Positions 1 through 9,220 are shown, counted from the stretch's first letter. The stretch is DNA of 64,000 bases from Macrococcus lamae (GCF_004359545.1 NZ_SCWB01000001.1:62001-126000), one strand, 5' to 3'. Numbers and translations: made by a program. The notes: generated from the letters alone by a model not told the origin.

Positions 1-71
1 TTTCATTCCATTGCTTATGTGGTAAGATAGTATAGGAATATAGGGAAGTTCGTTTAATAGGAGGAATATGT

Positions 72-1169
72 TTGTCGAATGAAATGAGATGTATCGGCTG
101 TGGTGCAGTGCTCCAGAGTGATGATGCGACTAAAGCGGGATATGTGCCGCAATCAAGCCTGAATAAGGAAGATGTAATCTGTAAACGATGTTTCAGATTA
201 AAACATTACAATGAAATTCAGGATGTCAATATGACGAGTGATGATTTCCTGACGATGCTGAACACGTTAGGAGACCGTGACGGCATCATAGTCAATGTGA
301 TTGATGTATTTGACTTTCAAGGATCATGGATCAACGGTCTGAAACGTATCGTCGGCAATAAGAAGGTGATTCTTGCAGCAAACAAGATCGATCTGCTGCC
401 AAAGCTTATCAACAAAAACCGTGTGGAACTGTGGATCAAGCATCTGGCTAAAGAACTTGGGATGAAGCCTGACGACGTTGTATTGATTTCTGCTGTCAAA
501 AATCAGGGGATTGATGATCTTCTTGAAACAATAGAACGTGAGCGGGAAGGAAAAGATGTGTATATTGTCGGCACGACAAATGTCGGGAAGTCGACTTTGA
601 TCAATAAACTGATTGAGCGCAGCATCGGTGAAAAAGATGTAATCACTACTTCACATTTTCCTGGTACGACACTTGATCTGATTGATATACCGCTAGGTGA
701 CGGGACGTTTATGTTTGATACACCAGGCATTATTCAGGCACATCAAATGACGCATTTTGTCACGGATGAAGAGCTGAAAGTCATTATGCCGAAAGAGGAA
801 ATCAAGCCAAGAAATTATCAGCTGAATGAAGGTCAGACTCTGTTTCTAGGTGGACTCGTGCGCATCGATTATGTTTCAGGTGGTCGACGCAGCTTAAACT
901 GCTTCGTCTCCAACCGTCTGAATATTCACCGTACGAAATCAGCTAATGCCGAAGATCTGTGGCATCGTCAGATCGGGGAACTACTGACACCTCCTGGCAG
1001 TAAAGCGTTTAACTTTGATGCACTCAGACAGCATACTCTGTCAGTCAAGGACAAGAAGCAGGATATCATTATTTCAGGTCTTGGATTTATCACAGTGGAT
1101 GCTGGAGCGGTTGTGGAAGTATATGCCCCTGCACAGGTTGATGTCTATTTAAGACCAAGCATATTGTAG
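72..1169 (+). CDS. yqeH: YqeH, circularly permuted ribosome-assembly GTPase
   Basis: A 365-residue GTPase of the YqeH family, needed for 30S subunit maturation in Bacillus. The start is TTG at 72, seven bases after AGGAGG (59-64); the ATG at 68 runs into a stop after four codons. An N-terminal zinc finger (C7, C10, C37, C40) comes first. The GTPase motifs are in permuted order: NKID at residues 104-107 precedes the P-loop (G167 to S174, VGKST) and DTPG at 216-219. It heads an operon with aroE, yhbY and nadD, nine bases before aroE. The 71 bases upstream hold no recognisable gene end or convincing promoter. Confidence 0.96.
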   Translation: MSNEMRCIGCGAVLQSDDATKAGYVPQSSLNKEDVICKRCFRLKHYNEIQDVNMTSDDFLTMLNTLGDRDGIIVNVIDVFDFQGSWINGLKRIVGNKKVILAANKIDLLPKLINKNRVELWIKHLAKELGMKPDDVVLISAVKNQGIDDLLETIEREREGKDVYIVGTTNVGKSTLINKLIERSIGEKDVITTSHFPGTTLDLIDIPLGDGTFMFDTPGIIQAHQMTHFVTDEELKVIMPKEEIKPRNYQLNEGQTLFLGGLVRIDYVSGGRRSLNCFVSNRLNIHRTKSANAEDLWHRQIGELLTPPGSKAFNFDALRQHTLSVKDKKQDIIISGLGFITVDAGAVVEVYAPAQVDVYLRPSIL

Positions 1170-1177
1170 GTGATATA

Positions 1178-1981
1178 ATGAACTTCGCTGTGATCGGACA
1201 TCCGATTAGACATTCATTATCACCCGTCATGCATCAAGCTAATTTTGATGTCGGAAATCATAATCATACGTATATTGCACTGGATATCGCGTCTGCACAT
1301 TTTCATCACATTAAAGATATTGTTTCTGATAAACAGCTTGATGGGTTCAATGTCACTATTCCTTATAAGTCAGCTATCATTCCTTTTCTAGATGACATCG
1401 ATGAGATGGCTGAGATGATCGGTGCGGTGAACACCGTTAAAATATCTGATGGCAGGTGGACAGGTTATAATACTGATGGCAGTGGTTTTGTCGAAAGTTT
1501 GACTCAGAATTTCAACCTGACTGATTTAACAGGACTGAACGTACTGATTTTAGGAGCGGGTGGCGCAAGCCGCGGCGTCGCTTATGCATTGCAAAAGGCA
1601 GGTGCAGCAGTAACTGTAGCAAACCGATCACGTCATCGTTTTGACGACTGGTCATTTAAAGTGAATAATATTGATTTGACTGAGGTGAATAAGCAAGTAA
1701 GTCACATGGACTTAATCATCAACACGACGCCACTTGGCATGACAGGATTTGATGCTGAAGTCATCTGCGACTTAGCACTTGCTAAACAATCTGCTCTTGT
1801 AGCTGATATCATCTACACTCCGAGTGTTACACCATTTCTCGCTGACGCTCGGCGCCATCATCTTGAAACAATGAACGGTCTTGATATGTTCGTTAATCAA
1901 GGAGCACAGAGCTTCGAAATATGGACTGGTCTTAAGGCTGATAGACACGTCATGCGAACACGTGTCATAACAGCATTATAA
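1178..1981 (+). CDS. aroE: Shikimate dehydrogenase
   Basis: Reduces 3-dehydroshikimate to shikimate with NADPH in aromatic amino acid synthesis. The 267 residues show the shikimate-binding SLSP near residue 13, NVTIPYK with the catalytic lysine at 64, GYNTDG with the paired aspartate at 100, the nucleotide-binding GAGGASRG loop, NTTPLGM, and a C-terminal NQGAQSFEIWTG. Length and motif order are normal. The Shine-Dalgarno (AGGTGAT, 1168-1174) overlaps the yqeH stop, so the two genes are probably cotranscribed. aroK, another shikimate-pathway gene, lies far away at 59670. Confidence 0.96.
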   Translation: MNFAVIGHPIRHSLSPVMHQANFDVGNHNHTYIALDIASAHFHHIKDIVSDKQLDGFNVTIPYKSAIIPFLDDIDEMAEMIGAVNTVKISDGRWTGYNTDGSGFVESLTQNFNLTDLTGLNVLILGAGGASRGVAYALQKAGAAVTVANRSRHRFDDWSFKVNNIDLTEVNKQVSHMDLIINTTPLGMTGFDAEVICDLALAKQSALVADIIYTPSVTPFLADARRHHLETMNGLDMFVNQGAQSFEIWTGLKADRHVMRTRVITAL

Positions 1982-1991
1982 GGAGGTTACT

Positions 1992-2285
1992 ATGTTAACA
2001 GGAAAACAAAAGCGTTATTTAAGAGCGAAGGCACATCATATCGATCCGATTTTTCAAGTAGGTAAAGGCGGTCTTAATGAAAATTTAATTGAACAGCTTA
2101 ACGATGCTTTAGAAAAGCGCGAACTGATCAAAGTGAGTGTGCTTCAGAACAATATGGATGAAAAAGCTATTCTCGGTGAAGAAGTCGCGCGACGGGTGTA
2201 CGGAGAATTAGTACAGATCATCGGTTCTACGATTATTTTGTATAAACCATCAAAGAAACATAAGAAAATAGAATTACCAAGATGA
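1992..2285 (+). CDS. yhbY: YhbY, CRM-domain RNA-binding protein
   Basis: A 97-residue single CRM-domain protein of the YhbY/YqeI family, associated with large-subunit assembly in other bacteria. The GKGG loop (residues about 22-26, VGKGGLNENLI) is the family RNA-contact motif, and the N-terminus is lysine and arginine rich. AGGAGG sits just upstream (1981-1986). It overlaps nadD by four bases (ATGA), which points to translational coupling inside the yqeH operon. Confidence 0.94.
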   Translation: MLTGKQKRYLRAKAHHIDPIFQVGKGGLNENLIEQLNDALEKRELIKVSVLQNNMDEKAILGEEVARRVYGELVQIIGSTIILYKPSKKHKKIELPR

Positions 2286-2851
2286 TCATTCTTTATGGCG
2301 GCTCTTTTGACCCTGTCCATATCGGACATATGATTGTTGCCAATGAAGTCTATCACTCATTTCAGCCGGAGCGATTCATTTTTATACCTGCTCGACAAAG
2401 TCCGTTAAAACAGCATAGGACGTTAGCAAGTGACAGTCAAAGAGTTGAGATGCTGAAGCTTGCAGTCACTGAACTTGGTTTCGGTGAAGTGTCGACTATA
2501 GAAGTTAACCGTTCAGGAGAAAGTTATACTTACGATACCGTCCTTGAATTATGTCAGGATGATGCCGACATCGCTGTCATCATCGGAACAGATCAATTTG
2601 AGCAGCTGGACCGGTGGCATCGTATTGATGAACTGAAAAAACTCTGCTACTTCATTATTGTTAATCGTGAGACTGAATTTAATGTAGTATCAGAACCCGA
2701 TGTATCTTTTCAAATTCCGAGGATCGATATCAGCTCCACTGAAATCAGAAGAAGGTTGAAAAGTGGAGAATCAGTGAAATTCTGGCTTCATGAAAACATT
2801 TCAACTTTTATCCGAAAGGAACATATATATGAAAAAGAAAAGAGCAATTAA
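2282..2851 (+). CDS. nadD: Nicotinate-nucleotide adenylyltransferase
   Basis: Adenylates nicotinate mononucleotide to deamido-NAD, a shared step of NAD synthesis. The 189 residues contain the nucleotidyltransferase signature GSFDPVHIGH (residues 7-16, with the HxGH motif) and the C-terminal ISSTEIRRR motif. The start overlaps the yhbY stop by four bases. Its own end overlaps the long upstream form of the yqeK frame but only 23 bases of the start I prefer for yqeK. Confidence 0.96.
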   Translation: MIILYGGSFDPVHIGHMIVANEVYHSFQPERFIFIPARQSPLKQHRTLASDSQRVEMLKLAVTELGFGEVSTIEVNRSGESYTYDTVLELCQDDADIAVIIGTDQFEQLDRWHRIDELKKLCYFIIVNRETEFNVVSEPDVSFQIPRIDISSTEIRRRLKSGESVKFWLHENISTFIRKEHIYEKEKSN

Positions 2852-3395
2852 GCTGGTGGAGGAGAAACTTCCGAAAAAAAGATTTGAACACTCAATACGT
2901 GTCGCCGAAACAGCTGTTAAGATGGCTGAGTTATTTAGCGGGGAGGCTGACAAGGTAGAGCTTGCAGGCATACTGCATGACTATTCTAAATATGATGACC
3001 TTGCCTTGATGTATCAGCAGGTGACAAAGTACGAGCTTGACAGTGAGCTGCTCGCGTATAACTCTGAAATTCTTCATGGACCGGTGGCAGCAGCAGTTAT
3101 GAAGCATGAACATGGAATAGAGGACGAAGAAGTGCTGCAGGCAATTTTCAACCATACAACGGGCAGTAAACAAATGACGTTGACAGAGAAAATCATCTTT
3201 GTTGCGGATTATATTGAACCAGGGCGCAAGCAACCGGGTGTCGATGACATTAGAACGATGATTTTTGATGAAAAGAAACTGGATAGAGCCATTTATGAAA
3301 TTTCTAAGAGAACAGTGATGTACCTGCTGAAAAATGATAAATGTATCTATCCCAGAACCATTGAATGTTTAAACTATTATAACCTAGAAAAATAA
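2829..3395 (+). CDS. yqeK: YqeK, HD-domain hydrolase (Ap4A-type)
   Basis: A 188-residue HD-domain protein. The Bacillus and staphylococcal family members hydrolyse diadenosine tetraphosphate to ADP. Metal-binding motifs are visible: RFEHSIRV, GILHDYSK (the HD pair), then HGP and NHTTG. The open frame extends to 2790, but the ATG at 2829 lies eight bases after AAAGGA (2815-2820) and matches the family N-terminus (MKKKRAIKLVEEKLP). It overlaps nadD by 23 bases. Confidence 0.92.
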   Translation: MKKKRAIKLVEEKLPKKRFEHSIRVAETAVKMAELFSGEADKVELAGILHDYSKYDDLALMYQQVTKYELDSELLAYNSEILHGPVAAAVMKHEHGIEDEEVLQAIFNHTTGSKQMTLTEKIIFVADYIEPGRKQPGVDDIRTMIFDEKKLDRAIYEISKRTVMYLLKNDKCIYPRTIECLNYYNLEK

Positions 3396-3411
3396 GAAAA
3401 GGATTGAGTGA

Positions 3412-3762
3412 ATGGATTCAAAAAAATTATTGGAATTAGCAGTTAAAGCATGTGATGATAAACGTGCGGAAGAAATTTTAGCGATTAATGTCAAGGACAT
3501 CAGTGGAATTACTGATTATTATTTGATCTGTCATGCCAACTCGGATAGACAAGTTCAAGCCATTGCCCGTGAAGTGAAAGACCAGGCACATAAAAATGGG
3601 CTTGATGTTAACAGATTGGAAGGGTTCAATGAAGCGCGTTGGATTCTAATCGATCTCGGAGATGTGGTCGTCCATGTCTTCCATAAAGAAGAACGCGGCT
3701 ATTACAATTTAGAGCGCCTTTACCGGGATGCCGAGTTCATCGAATTTGAACAGGTTGACTAA
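3412..3762 (+). CDS. rsfS: Ribosomal silencing factor RsfS
   Basis: A 116-residue member of the RsfS/YbeB/Iojap family, which binds ribosomal protein L14 and blocks subunit joining when nutrients are short. Family landmarks are ISGITDYYLICHANSDRQ, the EARWILIDLGDVVVHVF core and the C-terminal ERGYYNLERLY. The Shine-Dalgarno is AAAGGATTGAG. It sits between yqeK and yqeM as in Bacillus, and its TAA shares one base with the next ATG. Confidence 0.95.
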   Translation: MDSKKLLELAVKACDDKRAEEILAINVKDISGITDYYLICHANSDRQVQAIAREVKDQAHKNGLDVNRLEGFNEARWILIDLGDVVVHVFHKEERGYYNLERLYRDAEFIEFEQVD

Positions 3763-4475
3763 TGGCGTACGAAGCTTTTGCTGCTTTGTATGACAGTCTG
3801 ATGTATGACCAGCCTTATGACAAGTGGATAGAAGTGACAGCGCCTTATATTGACGGTGCTGCAGCTGTTCTTGATCTAGGGTGCGGCACGGGCAGTTTTA
3901 CTGTACTGCTTCCTGACACATTGACTCGGGTCGGTGTTGATTTAAGCGAAGATATGCTTGCAGTAGCTGCTCAAAAAAATCCTGCGATTCACTGGATTAT
4001 GCAGGATATCACTGAACTTGACCTAGGGATGCAGTTTGAATTAATTACATGTTACTGTGATAGTCTTAACTATATTCCGTCTGAAGACGTCCTGACAGTT
4101 TTTAGACGTGTCAAAGAGCATCTGACAGCAGACGGGACATTTATTTTTGATGTGCATTCCGAGTGGAAAATGGCTCACTTGTTCAATGGTGAGACATATA
4201 CCGATGAAACAGAAGATGTCACTTATATCTGGAATACTTTCCCTGGCGATGAAAAGAACAGTGTCTGGCATGAGTTGTCATTTTTCGTCAAAGATAAAGC
4301 GGGTAAGTATGACCGTTATGATGAAACTCATTTTCAACAGACGTTAAGTGTGTCTGAATATGAACGATTATTAAATGAAGCGGGCCTTAATGTTATAAAA
4401 AAGTTTGCTGATTTTCTACCGGATGCCGAAATCGACAATCATTCTGAACGTGTGTTCTTTGTAGTTACACATTAG
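3762..4475 (+). CDS. yqeM: YqeM, class I SAM-dependent methyltransferase
   Basis: A 237-residue Rossmann-fold methyltransferase with the SAM-binding loop VLDLGCGTGSFT at about residues 36-47. The substrate is unknown. Gene order matches Bacillus yqeM, after rsfS and before comEA. The start overlaps the rsfS stop by one base. The family is clear; a specific role cannot be read from the sequence. Confidence 0.88.
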   Translation: MAYEAFAALYDSLMYDQPYDKWIEVTAPYIDGAAAVLDLGCGTGSFTVLLPDTLTRVGVDLSEDMLAVAAQKNPAIHWIMQDITELDLGMQFELITCYCDSLNYIPSEDVLTVFRRVKEHLTADGTFIFDVHSEWKMAHLFNGETYTDETEDVTYIWNTFPGDEKNSVWHELSFFVKDKAGKYDRYDETHFQQTLSVSEYERLLNEAGLNVIKKFADFLPDAEIDNHSERVFFVVTH

Positions 4476-4554
4476 TCATGACGTTAAATTTTATTTGTGA
4501 CAGAAAAAATCATTTGAAGCACTTCTACCGATAATAAGGTGGAGGTGTTTTTTT

Positions 4555-5187
4555 ATGATCAATATGAACGACTGGCTGCAAAAACATAAGTCAAAGTTAG
4601 GGATTGCTATATTAATAGTAATAGGCGCATTTCTGATCTTTAATTTCATCAATAGTAAACCGCATGAGGAAAAAAATCTGGATCAGATGATGGCAACAAA
4701 TGCGAAACCTTTAAAGTCGATTGAACCCGTTCATGATAAAACGGATAATGAACCGATAATGGTAGATGTTAAAGGAGCGGTGAAATATAGTGGCGTATAT
4801 CCCGCTAAGAAAACGCAGCGTGTGAATGATGTCATAAAATTAGCAGTACCGCTTGAAAATGCTGATATTCAAGCAGTTAATCTGGCAATGACACTCACGG
4901 ATCAGATGGTTATCTATGTCCCATTTGAAGGAGAAGCGGCTGAGAACAAATTTGAAATGTATCAACAATCAGCTGTAGGTTCATCCAATCAGCAGAATAC
5001 AGTCAATATTAATCATGCTTCAGAAGGAGAACTTCAGGAGATTCCTGGAATCGGTCCGAAGAAAGCGCAGGATATTATTATGTATAGAGAGCAGCATGGC
5101 GACTTTAAGTCAAAGGAAGAAATGAAAGAGATCAAAGGGATCGGCGACAAGACGTATATGACCCTTGAACCATTTATCGAATTGTAA
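4555..5187 (+). CDS. comEA: ComEA, membrane DNA receptor for competence
   Basis: Binds double-stranded DNA at the outer face of the membrane during transformation. The 210 residues have a short cytoplasmic N-terminus, one membrane segment (about 16-34), an SLBB-type domain (about 66-125, VDVKGAVKYSGVY), a Gln/Asn/Ser-rich linker and a C-terminal helix-hairpin-helix pair (NINHASEGELQEIPGIGPKKA and IKGIGDKTY). A strong Shine-Dalgarno (GGAGGTG, 4541-4547) precedes the ATG by seven bases. It is first of an intact comEA-comEB-comEC set. I found no convincing promoter in the 79 bases upstream. Confidence 0.96.
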   Translation: MINMNDWLQKHKSKLGIAILIVIGAFLIFNFINSKPHEEKNLDQMMATNAKPLKSIEPVHDKTDNEPIMVDVKGAVKYSGVYPAKKTQRVNDVIKLAVPLENADIQAVNLAMTLTDQMVIYVPFEGEAAENKFEMYQQSAVGSSNQQNTVNINHASEGELQEIPGIGPKKAQDIIMYREQHGDFKSKEEMKEIKGIGDKTYMTLEPFIEL

Positions 5188-5235
5188 TTCTGATTGTTTT
5201 TGCTTAAAATAAAAGCAATGACAGGAGGAATGACA

Positions 5236-5700
5236 ATGGAACGAATAAAATGGCAGGATTACTTCATGGCACAGAGTCAGTTGCTCGCTTTAAGGTCAAC
5301 TTGTACAAGATTGAGTGTCGGAGCAACGATCGTACGTGAGAACCGTGTTATTGCAGGTGGTTACAATGGCTCGGTGTCAGGGGATGCACACTGTATTGAC
5401 GTCGGATGCTATGTTGAGGAAGGTCACTGCATCCGGACGGTTCACGCTGAAATGAATGCATTTTTGCAATGCGCTAAAATGGGCGTGTCATCAGAGGGCG
5501 CGGAATTATATGTTACTCACTTTCCATGCATTCACTGCACGAAATCAATTATTCAGGCAGGTATTAGAAAAATCTATTATGCACAGGATTATAAAAACCA
5601 TCCTTATGCAATTGAACTCTTATTAAAAGCAGGAATACAGGCTGAGAAAATACCTTTTGACGCTGATAAAACAGCATCTTACTTTATGACGATTAAATAA
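5236..5700 (+). CDS. comEB: ComEB, dCMP deaminase family protein
   Basis: A 154-residue zinc-dependent deaminase. Zinc ligands and the catalytic glutamate are visible in HAEMNAF and PCIHC, as in deoxycytidylate deaminase. The open frame extends to 5194, but AGGAGG (5223-5228) lies seven bases before the ATG at 5236 and only one base before the ATG at 5230, so 5236 is chosen. It lies between comEA and comEC as in Bacillus, where it is not essential for transformation; the link to DNA uptake may be only nucleotide salvage. Confidence 0.94.
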   Translation: MERIKWQDYFMAQSQLLALRSTCTRLSVGATIVRENRVIAGGYNGSVSGDAHCIDVGCYVEEGHCIRTVHAEMNAFLQCAKMGVSSEGAELYVTHFPCIHCTKSIIQAGIRKIYYAQDYKNHPYAIELLLKAGIQAEKIPFDADKTASYFMTIK

Positions 5701-5711
5701 GGAGGAAAGTT

Positions 5712-7994
5712 GTGTGGCTGAATAGCGCGTTCAGTGCTTTAATTGGAGCAATGCTGCGTGATACTCCAGGGGCAGCAGTGTTTTTACTGATGGTTCTTAT
5801 GTTACATCTTTATCTCAAGAAAGCACTTATCCGGATGTGGCTATACGGATTAATTATACTTGCTTTTTTTATGTTGAATGACAGTAAGCAGCCAGAACTC
5901 CAGGATTTTGACTGGGACAACAGTCAAGCGGGTGTCTACAATGGTCCAGTTATTCTGAAGGACCATATCCAAATCGATGGAGAAGTGATGACAGGACAAT
6001 TAACGGCAGCGAGAAATCAGCTGCAGTTCAATTACTACATTGGAAGCGAACAGGAACAGCTTGAGCTAAAACGGCAGCTGCCTTATTTTAAGCAGTGTGC
6101 TGTTCAGATGACCGTCAACAAAGTGCTACCTAGTACAAATGGACTGAAATTTAATTATGATGAATATTTAGCTTATCAGGGGATTCACTATTCTGCTAAA
6201 GTGAAGAACTTTGATTTGACTCAGTGCACAGATGTTGAGATTTCAGGCTGGGACTGGGTTAAATGGTACAGAGTCAAACTAGCTGACCAGATGATGAAGC
6301 TGCCATTTAGTAAGATGTCCTATGTCGTAGCGCTGACGCTCGGTGACACACGATATCTATCGACTGAAGCATTGGCAGAATTAAAAACGCTCGGAATCTA
6401 TCACCTATATGCAGTCAGCGGATCTCACGTGGCAATGCTTACAGTTCAGCTGCTATTTATACTGAAACGTCTCTATCTTCCAGTAATCCATAGTACAGCT
6501 GTCATTCTCCTGCTTCTACCTTCCTACGCTTTACTTACAGGTTTTTCTCCTTCCGTTCTACGAGCTTCATTGTTCATTGCTTTATATATGATGTTAAAAC
6601 GCTGGAATTTTAGTCTGCTGGATAGTTTGGCACTGTCTTTCATTATCTTTCTCATCTATGATATTCATCTCATACATGACATCGGGTTCCAGTTGTCCTA
6701 TATCATTTCATTTGTACTCATATTCACTGGATCGTTATTCCATCATCGACCGCCATTGATGATTTTTGTCTATACGACTTTTTTTGCACAGCTTGCTAGT
6801 CTCCCGGTGCTGCTGCTTCATTTTAATACAGTTCAGTGGAGTGGTTTTATCACAAATCTGCTGTTTGTGCCATTCTTTACTTTTCTGTTGTTCCCCGTAT
6901 GCACTATGTTGCTTCTTGCAACGATGTTTTTCAATTGGCAGCCGCCACTGCTGCTTGATTTACTGACGACGCTTTTTCAAGTGAATGATTATTTAGTAAC
7001 ATTATTTAAAGGGCTGCATATTCCAGAAACTGTTCTCAGCAATCAATGGGAAGGTTTTTATATTCTAATTGTTGTCATGGTATATTATGCAGTTCACCTA
7101 TGCTATCATTCCCGGGTTAACTGCTTCATAGCGATGTCCTCAGTCTGTCTGTTTATCATCTGCTGGTCATTTCTTCCTAAAGATGAGGACAGAGTGACAT
7201 TTGTTGACGTGGGGCAAGGGGACAGCACTATGATTGAAAGTCGCAATAAAGTCATGGTGATTGATACTGGCGGGCAACTGAAGTTTGATGATGAACCGTG
7301 GAAGCAGCGTCATAAAGATTCATCTATCGCCGACTTTTCTATCATTCCAATGCTTACCGAAAGAGGTTATTCTCGTATTGACTATTTGTTACTGACACAT
7401 CCTGACCAGGATCACTTTGGTGAAGCTGTTCAGCTGCTTCAAAAATTTAATGTCAAGAACTTGATCATTAATCCAGGTTCACCAGGAAATGAAAAATATA
7501 AGAAAACATTAATGACAGCCCGGAACGAACAAACTAAAATCATTGATATCAGAGAGTTTCAGGGCTTGAATGTCGGCCGGGCGCAAGTAGTATTTATGAA
7601 TACTGACAGTCAGTCAGCTGATGAAAATGATAGCAGCATTGTTACATCTATCACATTGGGCAAGCTAAACTATTTACTGATGGCAGATCTACCGGCTGAA
7701 CGTGAGCAGCAAGTCACTGAAAGTTTATATGGAGTGAAAATAGATGTGATTAAAGTGGGTCATCATGGCAGTGATACGAGTACAACTGAAGAATTACTTG
7801 ACTGTGTGCAGCCGACTTATGCAGTAATCTCTGCAGGCAGAAAAAATAGATTCGGACATCCGCACGCAAGTGTTGTGCAGCGCTTAAAAAGTAATGGTAT
7901 TCAAATCATGTCGACCCAACAACTTGGGAAAATAGAATTTAAAGATCATCAGTTCATGACGGGAAAAATGGCAATAAAAAAAGCCAGACAGTAA
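5712..7994 (+). CDS. comEC: ComEC, transmembrane DNA-uptake channel
   Basis: The channel through which single-stranded DNA enters during transformation. The 760 residues show N-terminal membrane helices, an outer domain, a long polytopic competence core (about residues 225-490, containing YAVSGSHVAML), and a C-terminal metallo-beta-lactamase domain with DVGQGDS, LTHPDQDHFG and KVGHHGSDTST. That domain is thought to degrade the non-transported strand. Start is GTG 5712 after AAGGAGG. The frame is full length and unbroken, so the uptake machinery looks functional. The stop lies inside a hairpin that serves as terminator for the opposing yqzM. Confidence 0.96.
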   Translation: MWLNSAFSALIGAMLRDTPGAAVFLLMVLMLHLYLKKALIRMWLYGLIILAFFMLNDSKQPELQDFDWDNSQAGVYNGPVILKDHIQIDGEVMTGQLTAARNQLQFNYYIGSEQEQLELKRQLPYFKQCAVQMTVNKVLPSTNGLKFNYDEYLAYQGIHYSAKVKNFDLTQCTDVEISGWDWVKWYRVKLADQMMKLPFSKMSYVVALTLGDTRYLSTEALAELKTLGIYHLYAVSGSHVAMLTVQLLFILKRLYLPVIHSTAVILLLLPSYALLTGFSPSVLRASLFIALYMMLKRWNFSLLDSLALSFIIFLIYDIHLIHDIGFQLSYIISFVLIFTGSLFHHRPPLMIFVYTTFFAQLASLPVLLLHFNTVQWSGFITNLLFVPFFTFLLFPVCTMLLLATMFFNWQPPLLLDLLTTLFQVNDYLVTLFKGLHIPETVLSNQWEGFYILIVVMVYYAVHLCYHSRVNCFIAMSSVCLFIICWSFLPKDEDRVTFVDVGQGDSTMIESRNKVMVIDTGGQLKFDDEPWKQRHKDSSIADFSIIPMLTERGYSRIDYLLLTHPDQDHFGEAVQLLQKFNVKNLIINPGSPGNEKYKKTLMTARNEQTKIIDIREFQGLNVGRAQVVFMNTDSQSADENDSSIVTSITLGKLNYLLMADLPAEREQQVTESLYGVKIDVIKVGHHGSDTSTTEELLDCVQPTYAVISAGRKNRFGHPHASVVQRLKSNGIQIMSTQQLGKIEFKDHQFMTGKMAIKKARQ

Positions 7995-8003
7995 TGTCCG
8001 GCT
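7976..8003 (-). terminator. Intrinsic terminator of yqzM
   Basis: Read on the minus strand, a nine-base stem (AGCCGGACA / TGTCTGGCT, one G-U pair, four-base loop) is followed by seven U. It overlaps the last codons of comEC on the other strand. Confidence 0.75.
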
Positions 8004-8020
8004 AGACGAAACTTAAGTGC

Positions 8021-8155
8021 TTATTTTGGCAGTAATTCAAAAATCTGGGCGATGATATAGATAGTTGCGAATGCTCCTAATCCAGTTCCAAATGCCAGCA
8101 CTGAGTCTTTAACGTCATTATTTTTAGACTGTACATCATGTTCGAAATGATTCAT
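8021..8155 (-). CDS. yqzM: YqzM-family small protein
   Basis: A 44-residue protein encoded opposite comEC and holA. It begins MNHFEHDVQSKNNDVKDS and continues with a hydrophobic stretch (residues about 18-39) that could span the membrane. This agrees with the Bacillus YqzM family, found at the same place next to comEC. GGAGG on the minus strand (8164-8168) sits eight bases before the ATG, and a terminator follows the stop. The function is unknown in the family. It is a short gene easily missed by length cut-offs. Confidence 0.85.
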   Translation of the reverse strand: MNHFEHDVQSKNNDVKDSVLAFGTGLGAFATIYIIAQIFELLPK

Positions 8156-8183
8156 GTCATCAACCTCCAATTCCTTTTAAGTA

Positions 8184-8212
8184 TATGATAACTTAGGAAA
8201 AAAAGCTATAAT
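8184..8212 (+). promoter_or_regulatory. Promoter for holA
   Basis: A perfect -10 TATAAT (8207-8212) with a weak -35 TATGAT (8184-8189) 17 bases upstream. The -10 overlaps the ATG at 8211, so that ATG cannot lie in the transcript. Confidence 0.6.
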
Positions 8213-8243
8213 GAAATTAAAGTTTAATAAGGGAGCAGTGATT

Positions 8244-9212
8244 TTGAAAGCTATAACATTGAACTACGGTGCCGTACCTGAACTGACAGCAAAAAAAACA
8301 CAGGAAATGGTCGATAAGCTGCTGCCTGAAAAGGATGATTTTAATTTCTCGAAGTATGACATGCAGGAAATTGCCATACAGACCATTATAGAAGATGCAA
8401 TGACCATACCGTTTCTGAGTGACTACAAAGTGATTGTTGTGAAGAATAGTTTTATTTTTACGGGTGACAAAACAAAAACGACGGTTGAACATCATATTGA
8501 AGCGCTTGTAGATTTTATTGAACGCTTTGAAGGACCGAATTTTGTCATATTTGAAGTTAATAATGAAAAACTGGATGAACGAAAAAAAATAGTTAAATTG
8601 ATTAAAAAACAACATGACGTCAATAAAATTGAAGCGATGGATGAAGCGGCATTAAAACAGTGGATAAAGAAGTCATTAAATGAGCAGTTCAAAGATATTA
8701 AGCAGGATGCATTGGATGAATTGATACAGCTGACAGGAGCTGATTATAAGCTGATAACCAGTGAACTTGAAAAACTGCTGCTCTATATCGGTGATGAACC
8801 GATCATTGTCTTAAGCCATATAAAAGCGATAGTTTCTCGCAGTCTTGAGCAGAATGTCTTTTTATTGACTGACTATATTACGACCAACCGTAAGAAAGAA
8901 GCGGTAACCCTGCTGCATGACTTAATTCATATGAAAGAAGAACCGATAAAACTGCTGGCGCTGATCAGTGGACAGTACCGGCTATTTTATCAGGCAAAGA
9001 TTCTTAACCAAAAAGGATTCAGTGAAGCACAGATTGCGAAAACATTGAAAACACATCCATACCGAGTAAAACTCGCTATCAGAAAAACAGGACGTATGGA
9101 TCTCGGCGATATTTTATCGACTATGGAAAAATGTACAGCAGCAGATTATCAGTTGAAATCATCATACATGGATAAAGTGCTGATTCTTGAGCTGTTTATA
9201 TTAAGCATATAA
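8244..9212 (+). CDS. holA: DNA polymerase III delta subunit
   Basis: The clamp-loader delta subunit (YqeN/HolA), which opens the sliding clamp. The frame opens at 8211, but that ATG is part of the -10 element. TTG at 8244 lies eight bases after AAGGGAG (8229-8235) and gives an N-terminus (MKAITLNYGAVPEL) like that of staphylococcal HolA. The product is 322 residues. Family signs are the FSKYDMQE and TIPFLSDYKVIVVKN region and the C-terminal helical domain with SGQYRLFYQAKIL. Slightly shorter than the Bacillus protein. Confidence 0.92.
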   Translation: MKAITLNYGAVPELTAKKTQEMVDKLLPEKDDFNFSKYDMQEIAIQTIIEDAMTIPFLSDYKVIVVKNSFIFTGDKTKTTVEHHIEALVDFIERFEGPNFVIFEVNNEKLDERKKIVKLIKKQHDVNKIEAMDEAALKQWIKKSLNEQFKDIKQDALDELIQLTGADYKLITSELEKLLLYIGDEPIIVLSHIKAIVSRSLEQNVFLLTDYITTNRKKEAVTLLHDLIHMKEEPIKLLALISGQYRLFYQAKILNQKGFSEAQIAKTLKTHPYRVKLAIRKTGRMDLGDILSTMEKCTAADYQLKSSYMDKVLILELFILSI

Positions 9213-9220
9213 ATTAAAGA

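Noticed and set aside
1-71. The end of an upstream yqeG gene
   Set aside because: None of the three frames gives a sequence like the YqeG C-terminus, so no partial gene is called.
8211-8243. ATG 8211 as the holA start
   Set aside because: It overlaps a perfect -10 element and has no ribosome binding site; TTG 8244 fits better.
8217-8615. A 132-codon open frame on the minus strand in holA
   Set aside because: Antisense to holA, with unusual composition and no translation signals.
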